Shown here: positions 33,670 through 45,899 of the stretch, piece after piece
Layout of the letters: the number at the start of each line of letters is the position of its first letter
Position numbering within the stretch: the stretch's first letter is position 1
Assembly: GCA_051453625.1 (NCBI GenBank)
Contig: JBOZIK010000001.1
Location: 244,182,669-244,240,307 of the forward strand
Direction: 5' to 3'
DNA length: 57,639 nt
Source: Welwitschia mirabilis
Taxonomy: Eukaryota > Gnetophyta > Gnetopsida > Welwitschiales
Translations under genes and position numbers: made by a program
Notes under the pieces: generated by a model
Databases searched by the model: none
Told to the model about the DNA's origin: nothing
Seen by the model: only the letters and a program-made list of their open reading frames with translations

Positions 33670-35815
33670 TGATTGGTAAATCTATTTTTGATGATTTACT
33701 TGTCAAATATTTTGTATCTTTGTATAGATAGATCATTGCAAAGAAAAATTAAATCATCAAAATCATAAGATGATGTTAAAACCTTAAGACAATATCTCAT
33801 GAAAAGGATTAATTATTGAAAATAAAAATCAATTATGTATAGATGTCTATAAAATTAATATGTTTTATATGAATAATTCTAGAAAATTAAAGACATCTCA
33901 GATGTATTAAAATTTGGCTCATAGATTAAACACAACTATCTCATTAAAGATGACTATGCTAAAAGTTAAACTTAAGACAAATAAAGATGTCTACATGTTT
34001 AAAGATATCTATTCTAAGCCAAAATAGGTAATAGAATCAATTTTATTTTTAACTAATATCTTATGTTTTAGATGAGCTATTAAGTTGTACATCATGGATT
34101 CATGATCATGAAGGCTCAAAGATACTACAAAGAAAATTTCATCAAAATCTAGATAAGTTTATTGAAGACATCTACAATGTAAAGACATTTGACTATTAGT
34201 AGACATCTATAAATTTGATGATATTTTTGATCAACGTTCATGTTGATGAAATCCAAATATATGTGCTAGATGCCTAAACATTTCCTATCCATTACATGGT
34301 AGTTACAAAGTTAAATGGCTATCTTTCAAGCTCCAAATGCTACTTCATTATTTAAACAAAAATACAAAATGAATATCACACAGTTAAAAGGAACATGTCA
34401 TAAAAGATCATAAACATTATTTACTAAGGATCTTGCATTATCTATGTTATTCATTCTTAAATCCCTTATTATTATATCATTAATTTATACTCGTGATGAT
34501 AACAACAATAATATGGAACTAAAGTATTCATCAAAGAAACATCATCAGACTTATTTTTATTGTATTTTTGGTTTTACATTATTGGACTATCTTATTATTG
34601 AATTCTATTGTAAGTCCATTTTTAATTATTAAACACATTGTAAGGCAACCCTTATATGAGTGTGGATTTGAGGTTATACTTATGAGTACTCACTTGTTGT
34701 AAGGTTATTATTGAGCCAAAAAACCATTATTACCTTGTGAAAAAGAGAGTATTATCTTATGAGAAAACTCTTACTATTGTAATGTTTGTGATGTACCCAT
34801 GAAAACTACTATTCCCTTATAGGGAAAAGAGTGATTCCTTGTGAGGAGACTCTCACTATTGTAAGCTTTGTGATGTGCTTATGAAAACCACTATTCCCTT
34901 ATGGGGAAGATAGTTTTGCCTTATAAGAAGACTCTCGTTTATCATAAGGTTGGTGGTATGCCAAAAAACCACTATTTTCTTGTAGGTCAAGAGTATCTAA
35001 AGGTGTGAATACAGACTACCCTTTATATGTAAATGTACCTAGGTTTGAAAAACATGTTATCTTAGTAAGGTGTTTTATTATTGTGCATGTCCTTCTATTA
35101 TTGGTTTAAATTTTTATTTGGTGAAACTNNNNNNNNNNNNNNNNNNNNNNNNNNNNNNNNNNNNNNNNNNNNNNNNNNNNNNNNNNNNNNNNNNNNNNNN
35201 NNNNNNNNNNNNNNNNNNNNNNNNNNNNNNNNNNNNNNNNNNNNNNNNNNNNNNNNNNNNNNNNNNNNNNNNNNNNNNNNNNNNNNNNNNNNNNNNNNNN
35301 NNNNNNNNNNNNNNNNNNNNNNNNNNNNNNNNNNNNNNNNNNNNNNNNNNNNNNNNNNNNNNNNNNNNNNNNNNNNNNNNNNNNNNNNNNNNNNNNNNNN
35401 NNNNNNNNNNNNNNNNNNNNNNNNNNNNNNNNNNNNNNNNNNNNNNNNNNNNNNNNNNNNNNNNNNNNNNNNNNNNNNNNNNNNNNNNNNNNNNNNNNNN
35501 NNNNNNNNNNNNNNNNNNNNNNNNNNNNNNNNNNNNNNNNNNNNNNNNNNNNNNNNNNNNNNNNNNNNNNNNNNNNNNNNNNNNNNNNNNNNNNNNNNNN
35601 NNNNNNNNNNNNNNNNNNNNNNNNNNNNNNNNNNNNNNNNNNNNNNNNNNNNNNNNNNNNNNNNNNNNNNNNNNNNNNNNNNNNNNNNNNNNNNNNNNNN
35701 NNNNNNNGTTATCTTAGTAAGGTGTTTTATTATTGTGCATTTCCTTCTATTATTGGTTTAAATTTTTATTTGGTGAAACTCATTTATCCATTTCCTCTCA
35801 GTTTAATAATCCTCA
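33670..35815 (+). repeat. Sirevirus-like LTR copy C (3' LTR)
   Basis: This LTR starts with TG directly after the polypurine tract and aligns with copies A and B. It contains a 579-base gap (35129-35707) with a 73-base near-identical duplication on both sides. After it the sequence reads tttggtgaaactcatttatc and a pyrimidine-rich ttcctctcagttt, resembling the end of Sirevirus LTRs (attcacccccctct-type). The end is put near 35815. Confidence 0.85.
34715..34995 (+). repeat. Tandem units inside LTR copy C
   Basis: Three to four units of about 85-90 bases are present, each with cca(c/t)tatt(c/a)cctt, a short hairpin-forming ttccctta...ggga, and gactctcactattgtaag or a variant. Copy C has the most units of the three LTRs. 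Confidence 0.85.
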
Positions 35816-38300
35816 TCTTTAATTGTTATTACAAATTTTAATGGATGTCTTTCAAAGAAATAATGCTATCATTTATAATTAGGTTTATCCCAAACTTTGA
35901 TTTTTTTCATGCTATTCCCAAGGGCATAATGAGTACTAAAAAAATAATTTCTACAATTTTAGGCATGACATGATCAAACACATATATAAATAAAGGATTG
36001 TATAAAAAGAGCACACAAACTAATTCATAACATAAAATAATACAAATAGATTTATGGTGATGGCTGATATTAGTATTTAATATATAATGAATATATTTAA
36101 GCATACATAACTTCAATAGAAGCTAATATTGTAAGAATAAATACAGAAAGTATCCAAGTAATACTAGTAGCTGAAGATTATATAAATGACTCTAATCTAT
36201 TATAACACCTTAGACATCATCTTAGCTCTACTCTTTTCTTAATGTAAGACTATCTTACTTGATAGTATAAAATTTATTAGCAAGTCTGAAGCATGAAGTA
36301 TATAAGGAATATAACCTCAAACTTTCACTAGTTCTACTAGCATAATAAACAAGATTAAGATAATGGTCGTAAAATATCCATTTTATTAAATATGATTCTC
36401 CCTTCAAGATTAATTCTCCATTATCAATTTAGCAATTTCATATAGAAAGAAGGTACATTCATAAATCTTATTATTCATAATTTAATAAAGGTTATCATCA
36501 GTTTATAATCTTATTCAACTACTATCATTTTAAATAATTTTTCAATATTCCTTTCATCTATACTAACAATTATTGTCTTAATAGTGATTTAAATTTAATA
36601 CAAATAAGTCAAAAAGAAACATGGTAGATCACTTTTATAAGTCCTCTTCTAGCTACAATAGACATTAAGAATGGTCTCATGATAGTTCATAAGCATAAAG
36701 GATCTAAGAAATAAAAACATAATGCTTTGGCAAGTCATGCATTGTAATTTGTAAAGTAGAGGTGTAATTCTCTAAACTACATCAGTATTTTTTAATAACT
36801 TATTATTTGAAAAAAATCTTAAATAATGTAGTGCACATACAATGACTTCCTTCATCTCAGAAGAAAGATATTTCTCTATTATGTATAAAGAAATAAATGT
36901 CCCAATGCTTAATTTATCAATATTATAATGCACATAGATTGTCTATTTAAAAACAATAAAAACGAAGTGCTCATTTTAATTATCTAACAAAGATAAAAGT
37001 CAAGGTAACCAAAAATTATTAGTTTTTTCTTCCCCTAAAAAGATGTAAAGTTTCTTTTTACTATATAATAAATCCTTTCTTATTTTCAAAGTATGATTAG
37101 ACCCAAATGCTAGTCTTTTTATGGAATGTGAAATTATCAAAACAATTCTACATGTTTTATTTTATACTTTATATGTAAAGATGAATTATGGTCTTTTTTA
37201 TGTTGATGCCTAAATTTAGACATTTTGAATAATTTATAGTCTTAAAAAAGGATCTGATCTCTTTAGCATATTCATGTTAATTGAAACATTTAACCATTCT
37301 TATAAATACATAGTAGTAGATGCAATATTCTAAAAATTAGTAGTATAACATATATGAACACTTTTCTCAAGGCCATTAATGAGATTTGATAGAATAGCAA
37401 AAATATATTCTAAAAATATTTTAGCATTACTAGCTAGGAATTAAGTTACCAAAGTAGAAACATTATAAAGTGCGTACATGATTACAAATTGTAGAAGAAC
37501 AAATGAATTAGAAAGCATTGTAACAATTTATGGAAGAACATACTATAAGTTATCATCATCATCAATAAAATTTGATGATAATACCAATTAAAATATAGGT
37601 TATATTCTTAACCATGATAGTCTTATAGTTTAAATTTATGCATAAAGTGAAGAGATAATAATGCCATACATTTTAAGCTTAAAACTTTGACATTATTTGA
37701 AAATTACTAAATTATATTATTTATTTATTTATTTATTTAAAATATTAGCTTCTATTTTGAGAAATCTATCTGAATGGTAAATAACCTTTTCTATAGAACT
37801 GTATGATTATTAAAAATTTTACACCTATAAGTTGAAATGATAAATATCAAATAATAACATAAAAATAGCTCATTACATTAAAATTAATTCTCTAGTAGGG
37901 AAGTGTGAAATCATAAACCATGCAATAATATATAACATAAAACTATACCTACCTTGATGCTTCTTTATTAAGTAACTAATATCCCTATTTATAACTAGAA
38001 TATGCATTTGTAGTCCTATTTAATAATGTTAATGATCTCAAAACCTAATCAAAATAAATAATAAAAGTAAAACTATATTAACTTGATTTTGTATCAATAA
38101 CATATTCAAAAGGCATTATTCCTCATCCATGAAGCTATAATCTCCAATAATATATGCATTTGTCAATCTAGTATCTACCCTAGTTGCATTCTAGTATTAA
38201 GAATAGAAACACAACCTCATACAAGAAAAATTTTGAGAATATCTATTACACATTAATATGATCTCTAAATAATGTAATATAGCTCCAAAGTCCTAATATT
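35816..38300. other. A+T-rich DNA, no gene recognised
   Basis: No domain, RNA gene or terminal repeat was recognised. A (TTTA)n microsatellite lies at 37715-37739. The right part may be the 3' flank or end of the left CACTA copy, because faint similarity to 44.9-45.2 kb continues leftwards from 38320. Confidence 0.45.
37715..37739. repeat. (TTTA)n microsatellite
   Basis: About six TTTA/ATTT units in a row. Confidence 0.9.
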
Positions 38301-38989
38301 AAAACTACATTAAAAAAATGAAATACATTGATTGTCTTATATGATGATATATTTGAGCATCCATGAATATGAAAGAGGATTTCTTATTAGATTCTTATGT
38401 TTGTTTGTCTTTTCATGTTTTTCAAATTTATTGCTTAAAGGTTTATAACATGTTCATATTTCTTAGCATCAAACATAAATGCAAAAATTATGAAGAGCAT
38501 AATTCAATTCATTTAGAAAACATAAAAAATGCGTTACATTTATGTAACTATAATAGAAAATAGTTGTACATTAATCAAAATATATACATGATAATTCTAA
38601 TGGCATTTCATACATTACTTGTTGTGTTTCATATATTCAAATAAATCCAAATGTAGAGGCATAGTACGCATAGTTTTCTATTATGAATTTGTAACTGTAA
38701 TGAGATGAACAAATTCTTTACTTATGGATAATAATGTATTAATAAAAGAAAGAGAGCATTAAAGTAATAAATCAATTAAATGCAATGAAGAATATGTGAA
38801 GGTACATGATCTTTAGGGTAAATCATAAGTTATCTATAGCATTAATAATTTAGTATATAAAAAATGGAAAAACAAGATCAAAGAAGCTATTATTATGATA
38901 AAACCATGTAACAACAATGACGTTAAACAACTATTAAAGATACAACTCTTTCATGGTAGCAATGTTTCACAAAATATAGTAAAGATTTT

Positions 38990-41250
38990 ACTATCACATA
39001 TAATATTGAATGACTAACCAAAATGTAATGTAATTAACCCTAACATCACTAANNNNNNNNNNNNNNNNNNNNNNNNNNNNNNNNNNNNNNNNNNNNNNNN
39101 NNNNNNNNNNNNNNNNNNNNNNNNNNNNNNNNNNNNNNNNNNNNNNNNNNNNNNNNNNNNNNNNNNNNNNNNNNNNNNNNNNNNNNNNNNNNNNNNNNNN
39201 NNNNNNNNNNNNNNNNNNNNNNNNNNNNNNNNNNNNNNNNNNNNNNNNNNNNNNNNNNNNNNNNNNNNNNNNNNNNNNNNNNNNNNNNNNNNNNNNNNNN
39301 NNNNNNNNNNNNNNNNNNNNNNNNNNNNNNNNNNNNNNNNNNNNNNNNNNNNNNNNNNNNNNNNNNNNNNNNNNNNNNNNAATAAGCTCTCCTTTTACCT
39401 CCTTTAATGTGGTCATACTCTTTATTTGTAATACTAATGATGTTCTAGATTTTCTTACTATTTCAATAGATACTACAAGAAATTTTTCTTTTAAGTTTTC
39501 ATTATTAAGCATAAAATTTGAATTCTTCACATAGTTAATACTTTTACTATAACCTTATTATACATATCTAGCAATTGAAAAGATGACATAATGTCATCCT
39601 AAGAAAAGAAAAAATACTTTACTGATGTAATATATAACTTAAACCATTACTTAAATAAGGCATCATATGTTTAAACCTTTCAATTATTAAATTACTTTGA
39701 ATCACTTAATCTACTTGGTAAGAAATTCATATCTAATTCCTTATCCCTAATGTTACTTCTACATAGTTTACCCTCATTAAGCTAGAAAAAGAAGAAAGTT
39801 ATAAGTAAATGTGATTATTTTCACTTCACTAAACTAGGTAAAGAAAATGGATTCATCTAGTACCTTCATTAAGAATTATGGCATGAGAAAATTTATATTA
39901 TTATATTAAAGTGTCTCCAAGATAATTCCATTCTATATTTTTAAAATCATAGTAATACATGATAAAAATTACATAGCATTATAAAAAATAATGTTGTGTG
40001 CTCATCATAGAACCTGCTTGTTGCAACATATTTAGACTTTTTGAAAAAAATTTCTATCTCTCACTGATTTCTTTGAAGTTTCTTGTTTTAATTTTTAAAT
40101 TCATTTAAATTATTAATAACATGAGATGAGCTCTCACAAGATTTTTTTTTTTTGGAAAGAAACTTTTAATTATTGCAGAAGAAGTAGTAGCTCAAATTCT
40201 TCTAGGATGGTCAAGATCTAGTAGATGTGTAATGCAATTACCTCTAGAAATTGGCATGCTACTTGAGTCTTCTTTGATAACTTTATTTACTTTCTCTTAT
40301 ATTAAAAAATACATAAATTATTTAAATAATATATGTTTAGAATATTATAAATTAAATCATTACTACTTACAATAATTTTAACAACTTTTAGTATAGTTGT
40401 TGATCTATTTGACTTAATGTATGTCTTTTTCCATACATTTGTATAGTATATATTTGTCAATAGATTACCTATCTTAAGTCTCTATAATATAAATTATTTG
40501 TAATACTAGAAACAACACATTTCAAAAATGTTTGTTCTATTTAATTCAATAGTTCGTCACCATCTCATATTCTATTTGTTCTATAGGTCTTTATCCACAA
40601 ATATGATGTAAAACTTATTGCTTCTTATATCTTATGTTTCTTTATCTTAATTCCTATTAAGATATGGAAAATGTGAAGGTGAAAAAGATGCTTAAAATTC
40701 TCTTTAAATGCATTCCATATTAAAACCCTTAAAATTCCTCTTACATACTTGTCATTCGTTTAAACCAAAGTATGCCATCATCTATTGCAATTGTTGTGGT
40801 TGAAATCTTCAACATGTGTAAGCCTATCTACATCATTATCATAAGCGTTATAAAAGTTCCTTACCACTTGAATTTTATGTTTATGTGATTTTATATCCAT
40901 ATTTTTAAATATGAAATCCTTATTCTCTTTAAGTACTTTAAATTTTTTCTATGTGTTTAATAATTATAGGTGAAGTGTCTATATAAAATATTTAATGAAT
41001 AGTAAAATACCTTAACCATCTCAAATCATTTTTGAGATACTTAGGTACTACTCTTTAATTTTTATATTTTTTTGTTTAATTTTATTATCCCTTGCTATTT
41101 TCTGCAAGTACTATGATAATTGTTTTCTACATGGATCAACTGCTTGGACTTTTTCATTTTATCTTAGTTGTATCTTATCATGAAGTCCAATTTTGGCTAG
41201 ATCTAAGCATTTTTGCTTTTTCTTTTTTAAATATTTGGATATAGTATATT
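38990..41250 (-). pseudogene. Transposase_24 (TNPA-like) gene, left copy
   Basis: This is the second gene of CACTA elements, whose TNPA-type products bind subterminal repeats. Evidence is mainly homology to the right copy. The minus strand reads DLDHPRRI-stop-ATTSSAIIKSFF near 40250-40155, matching the family's V-L-G-x-x-x-x-G-R-V-R-x-x-G-x-x-x-T block. The 39530-39380 segment starts MKNSNFMLNNENLKEKFLVV. Beyond the gap, SDVRVNYITFW is the counterpart of the right copy's SDVGVNDIT. The gap removes most of the C-terminal domain. It is a pseudogene or fragment. Confidence 0.75.
40142..40153. repeat. T12 tract, shared with the right copy
   Basis: This poly-T run occupies the same position as the longer run at 47101-47123 in the right CACTA copy, next to a conserved KSFF-coding block. 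It belonged to the ancestral element and is not a retroposon tail. Confidence 0.8.
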
Positions 41251-41917
41251 ATCCAACATGTTATAAAATATGTAATTAGTAATATCAAAAATAAAATAAT
41301 TGATGAAGTAATTACTTTTTAATATCTACAAATTTTTACCTAGAATACTATTAAATATTATTTATCATTAAAGTGTACAATGTCAACACATCTAGGAAAA
41401 GAACTATTTATGAGTGTATGATATTACTTTATGAAACTTAATCTTGATACATGCACATATAAAATAAGTTTTAAAAACTATATGCATATAGGAAACACCT
41501 TTACTGATATAAGGCTTCATGTCTTCCCTTATTCCTCTTTTTTTATTTACCTTGTCAATTTAAAAATGTTAAATATAAGAAATTACTAACAAATATGACA
41601 TATATAAACCAATTTAATAGCTGCAATCTCTTTTTCACCCATAAGAAGGTTGTTCATTCTCAATATAGAAAAAGGAGATGTTTAGATTTTAAAAATACCT
41701 GAAAGAAAAATATTATGATGTTAATTAGGTAGAATCAACTATTGAAGCAAATACATTAATACTAGCATCTAATAATAATTTTAAAAAATATCAAAATCAT
41801 AATGAGTATTTTTGAATTTGTCTAAGATAAATTCAATTAATAATTGATATTTTAATTAACAACTTAAATCTTGATAATTTAATGCTTTAAAGTAATGTTA
41901 AAAAAATAGTATGATGC

Positions 41918-41935
41918 AAAAAAAAAAAAAAAAAA
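41918..41935. repeat. A18 homopolymer
   Basis: A simple poly-A run in the spacer between the TNPA-like gene and the TNP2 tail. The right copy has only a short A-rich run at the corresponding place (about 48875-48883). Confidence 0.9.
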
Positions 41936-42532
41936 CTTCCAATAAATACCACTTGTAGATACAAATAAAGATAGCTAAGCATAACCCTTAATGTACTCTT
42001 TACTTTCAATAACTTGGTCACAAGCAGTATTTACCTAAAATATCATAATTTGAAATGGATAAGAATATTATATTACATATGCACCAAACTATGGTAGAAT
42101 ACATAACTTTATAAGTTAGAAAGTCTTATGTACATATTGTAATTAAAAATTTAATCCTCTAAGTAAACATAAAGGTATACTATTTTATAACATGCATAGT
42201 GAGATGAAGGTGGATCTTGTAATTTATAAGAATCATCTATAGTATCCTCTAAATCTACATGATTCTAGTTCATGCTTTTAATTTCTACATCTTACGGAGG
42301 TTAACATGATGTGAGGATGGTACATTGTCTTCCTTGCCTTATTCTACTTCAAAAAATTCTTTATTTTTACTATCATCATAAATATGTCTTAGATTAAATG
42401 ATGCTACAATACTTCATGAAGGTTTTGCAACANNNNNNNNNNNNNNNNNNNNNNNNNNNNNNNNNNNNNNNNNNNNNNNNNNNNNNNNNNNNNNNNNNNN
42501 NNNNNNNNNNNNNNNNNNNNNNNNNNNNNNNN

Positions 42533-43011
42533 CACCTATAGAGATAAAACTATTTATGAGTGAATGATATTCCTATATGAAACTTAATCTTGATACATAC
42601 ACATGTACAATATGATTGAAAAACTAGATGCATATTGGAAAATCCTTTACTATTAAACGTTTTCATGTATCCCCTTCTTCCTCTTTTTCTTTTACACTTT
42701 TAATTTAAAAATGTTAAATATAAGAAATTACTATAGAATATTACATATGTAAGTGAATTTAATTTAAAAACTACAACTCTTTTTTAATCATATGAAGACT
42801 TTCCTTCCTCACCATATTTAAAGGATGTGTTTAAATTTTGAAGATACATAAAAGAAAAATAAATCTATGTCAATTAAATAGCATTAACTACTAAATCAAA
42901 TAAATCAAGACTAGAATCTACTAATAATTTAAAAATATCAATACCATAATGAGGGTTTATTAATTTGTCCAAGATAAATTCAATTAATAACTTATAGTTT
43001 TATTGATAAGT
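42533..43011 (-). mobile_element. Third CACTA spacer fragment, between two gaps
   Basis: This 479-base island between two 100-N gaps aligns over its whole length with 48362-48842 and with 41390-41880, and by eye is closer to the former. It covers the spacer between the TNPA-like gene and the TNP2 tail. It may be a third element copy or a misplaced contig. Confidence 0.8.
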
Positions 43012-43111
43012 NNNNNNNNNNNNNNNNNNNNNNNNNNNNNNNNNNNNNNNNNNNNNNNNNNNNNNNNNNNNNNNNNNNNNNNNNNNNNNNNNNNNNNNNN
43101 NNNNNNNNNNN

Positions 43112-45200
43112 GTATCTTTAGATTTCATCTATGTTTCTTAAACTAAATGTTCTAGAAATTTAATGGCTATAAGCTAAATAATGCTATCATAGAAAGGATT
43201 TGGTAGTAGATCCATTAATCTTCATATAAATGTGCAAAGTGTAACTAAATTTAGCATTATTATAACTGATAGAAAAAAGAGGTTTTTACTTTTTAAGTTC
43301 TAGGAAAGGATCAAGAGATACTAATTATTTATCACCTTGCATGTTCATACATATGGGAATTATCTACAACTATCTTAATTATAAGCATTTTATAGCAATC
43401 ATATTGTAGATGATACATTGATAGTCACTAAGACCATAACTTCAAGGACTAAGTAGTTAAACGAAATAAAGACCAATGGCCCAAAAAGTTAGGATGAGAG
43501 TTAATTGTAGTAAATTTAAAATTTACTTTATGCATGCCTCTCATTGAGTCAAGCAAATAAACATCCAAATGCTCAAGATACTAGAAGATTAATAGATTAA
43601 AGCATACCATGGCATTTCTATTTATAAAATCATACAAAACTTCTACTTGCATAAGCTTATTGAAAAAATGTAGAAAATATGTACTAATTAGAGTGATGTG
43701 TTTCTCTTAGGAAAATCCTTTGTTATTTAATCTTGAGTAAAATATTATTTCTATTAGACATCTAGATTATGCAATTTTTGTTATCTCAATTGGTAGGAAT
43801 AGATGCAGGGTCAAAAATGAGGTCTCATGAAAAAAGACGTTGGAAAAATTTATCTCTTTTTGTAATACTCTCTTTTGAAATATTTGTTACTAGATAACAT
43901 TTTTGGGCCTATTTTTTAGGAGTTTAGTGGTCGGTCTCATTTTGCAGTGAGTCTTGTAGCATTATAAGGTTTATAATCAGTAAAGGATAGACTTCCTTTA
44001 TACATCGAAATGAACAAAAGATATATTTTCTTAGAATATAAGTAAGTGATTAAAGATGTTATAGAAAAAGAAAAGAGCTAGAATGACCATACCTGATATA
44101 AAATCATAGCATAGAAGAAGACATCCACTTTTGCATCATACTTTAGGTGTTTCAAACACCTCTTGAGCCATGTATTGATCTGAAATTTCATGAAGGCAAG
44201 ATGATCAGATGTAAGAGATTTTTAAAAGCATTCATATATCATATCTTTTACATCATTGTATTCATGATAGTTAGGAAACTTAAAACTTCCAATTTCTTCT
44301 ATGAGTCTGTATAATAACTGATTATTTCTTTTTATTATAGAACTGAATATAATATAAACAAATGCATATAGTGAAAATCTGAAATCTATGTTGTATTTCA
44401 CATTAGTGGTTCAAAAAACAAATCCAATGTAAAATGGCAAACATTAATGAACATAATAGTAAAATTATGATAGGAATTAATGTAAAGAATGTTAGAGATA
44501 TATTTCAATAAATAATAATATCTTATTAATTTTCAAGAATTCAGCACTTGTTCTAATATCAATGTTAAGAACACTTAAGGTATAATAAAATCTTAGCAAA
44601 AATTATAGTCACTAAATCCATTTTCATTTAAAAACTCCATACTTACTACATTACATTTGAGTTTATGGCACTAATAGTTTCATAAAATAAATTACATTAA
44701 AGTGGTCACCCAAATATTCATTAAGCTATATTTAAAAAGATATAGAATACTCTAGCTCTAGCTACTTTTCTAAGATACAATAGGCATTTTACTTTGAATT
44801 GTATCCCAAGTAAGTTCACATAACTAATCACACATAAAAAGTTAGAAATATCAGACTTCTCAAAATTTTATCTGAAAGATTTTTAAGAATAAATTGTTGC
44901 TACCAAATGATGTTAACCTAGTCATACTACGTGCAAAAGAGGAAGGAATAGAATAAACTTAGCATTCAAAATCACCAAATCTAAGTTTATGTTTGAGGAG
45001 TTTTTGCAACCTAGTCTTTCAATAAATAATTAATTTAGAATAGAGGACATCCAAAAATTTATGAACTTCTACTTTGAACCATTTAAAGTTATCCAATGCA
45101 CCAGACATATAGCTTATAACATAAAACTTATTGATACCATGAAGATCCATTCAAAATCATGAATAGAAAGTCATCATTAATGATGTCTTAGTATGCTCCC
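43112..45200. other. Unassigned, probable 3' part of the right CACTA copy
   Basis: No frame or domain is recognised. It lies downstream of the TNPA-like gene in element orientation, where the 3' subterminal region is expected, but I found no CACTA terminus. Confidence 0.4.
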
Positions 45201-45899
45201 CTTCTCCTCCTTTTTCCCAACAAATGTAATACATCGATCATCTTGTATGATAAGATATTTGAGCATCCATGAATATGTAATAGGATGCTTATTAAATTCT
45301 TATCATTTTTTATCTTTTCATAACTTTTGAATTTATTGCATAAATGTTAATAAGGTACTTGCATTATTTGGCATCAAACATAAATGCAAATATTATAAAT
45401 AGCATAATTCAATTCATTTAGAAAAAAGAAACATGCATTAAATTTATGTAACCATAATAGAAAACAATTATACATTAATAAAAATCTATACATGAGGATT
45501 ATAATGGTATTTAATACATTACTTGTTGCATTTCATATATTTAAACTAATCTAAATGTATAGCCATAGTTTTTTGTTATAAATTTGTAAATACAGTGAGA
45601 TGAATAAATTCTTTACTTATGGATAACATTGCATCAATGAAAGAAGGAATGAGTAAGTGCAATGAAGAATATGTAAAGGTACATGATCTTTATAGGGCAT
45701 TATAAATTATTTATAGTGTCAATTATTTAGTATTAAAAAATAGAAAAATAAGTTATTAAATTTCAAAAACAAAGGGTAAAGAAGCTATTATTACAAAAAG
45801 ATGTAACAAATATTACATTGAACAATTATTAAAGATATAAGTCTTGAATGTTTTCAATATTTTATAAAATATAGTAAAGAGAATAATATCACATAGAAT

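Larger units (their letters stand above)
38300..42432 (-). mobile_element. CACTA element, left partial copy
   Basis: This stretch aligns in direct orientation with about 45200-49275 at a nearly constant offset of 6.85-6.94 kb, across both coding-like and spacer sequence. Landmarks are tttgagcatccatgaatat (38352 and 45258), the LNNE-type coding block (39500 and 46460), the poly-T tract (40142 and 47101) and the ataaat(a/t)(t/a)gtctt block (42379 and 49225). It carries a Transposase_24-type gene and the C-terminal tail of TNP2 and ends at a gap. A 328-base gap lies at 39053-39380. Confidence 0.85.
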
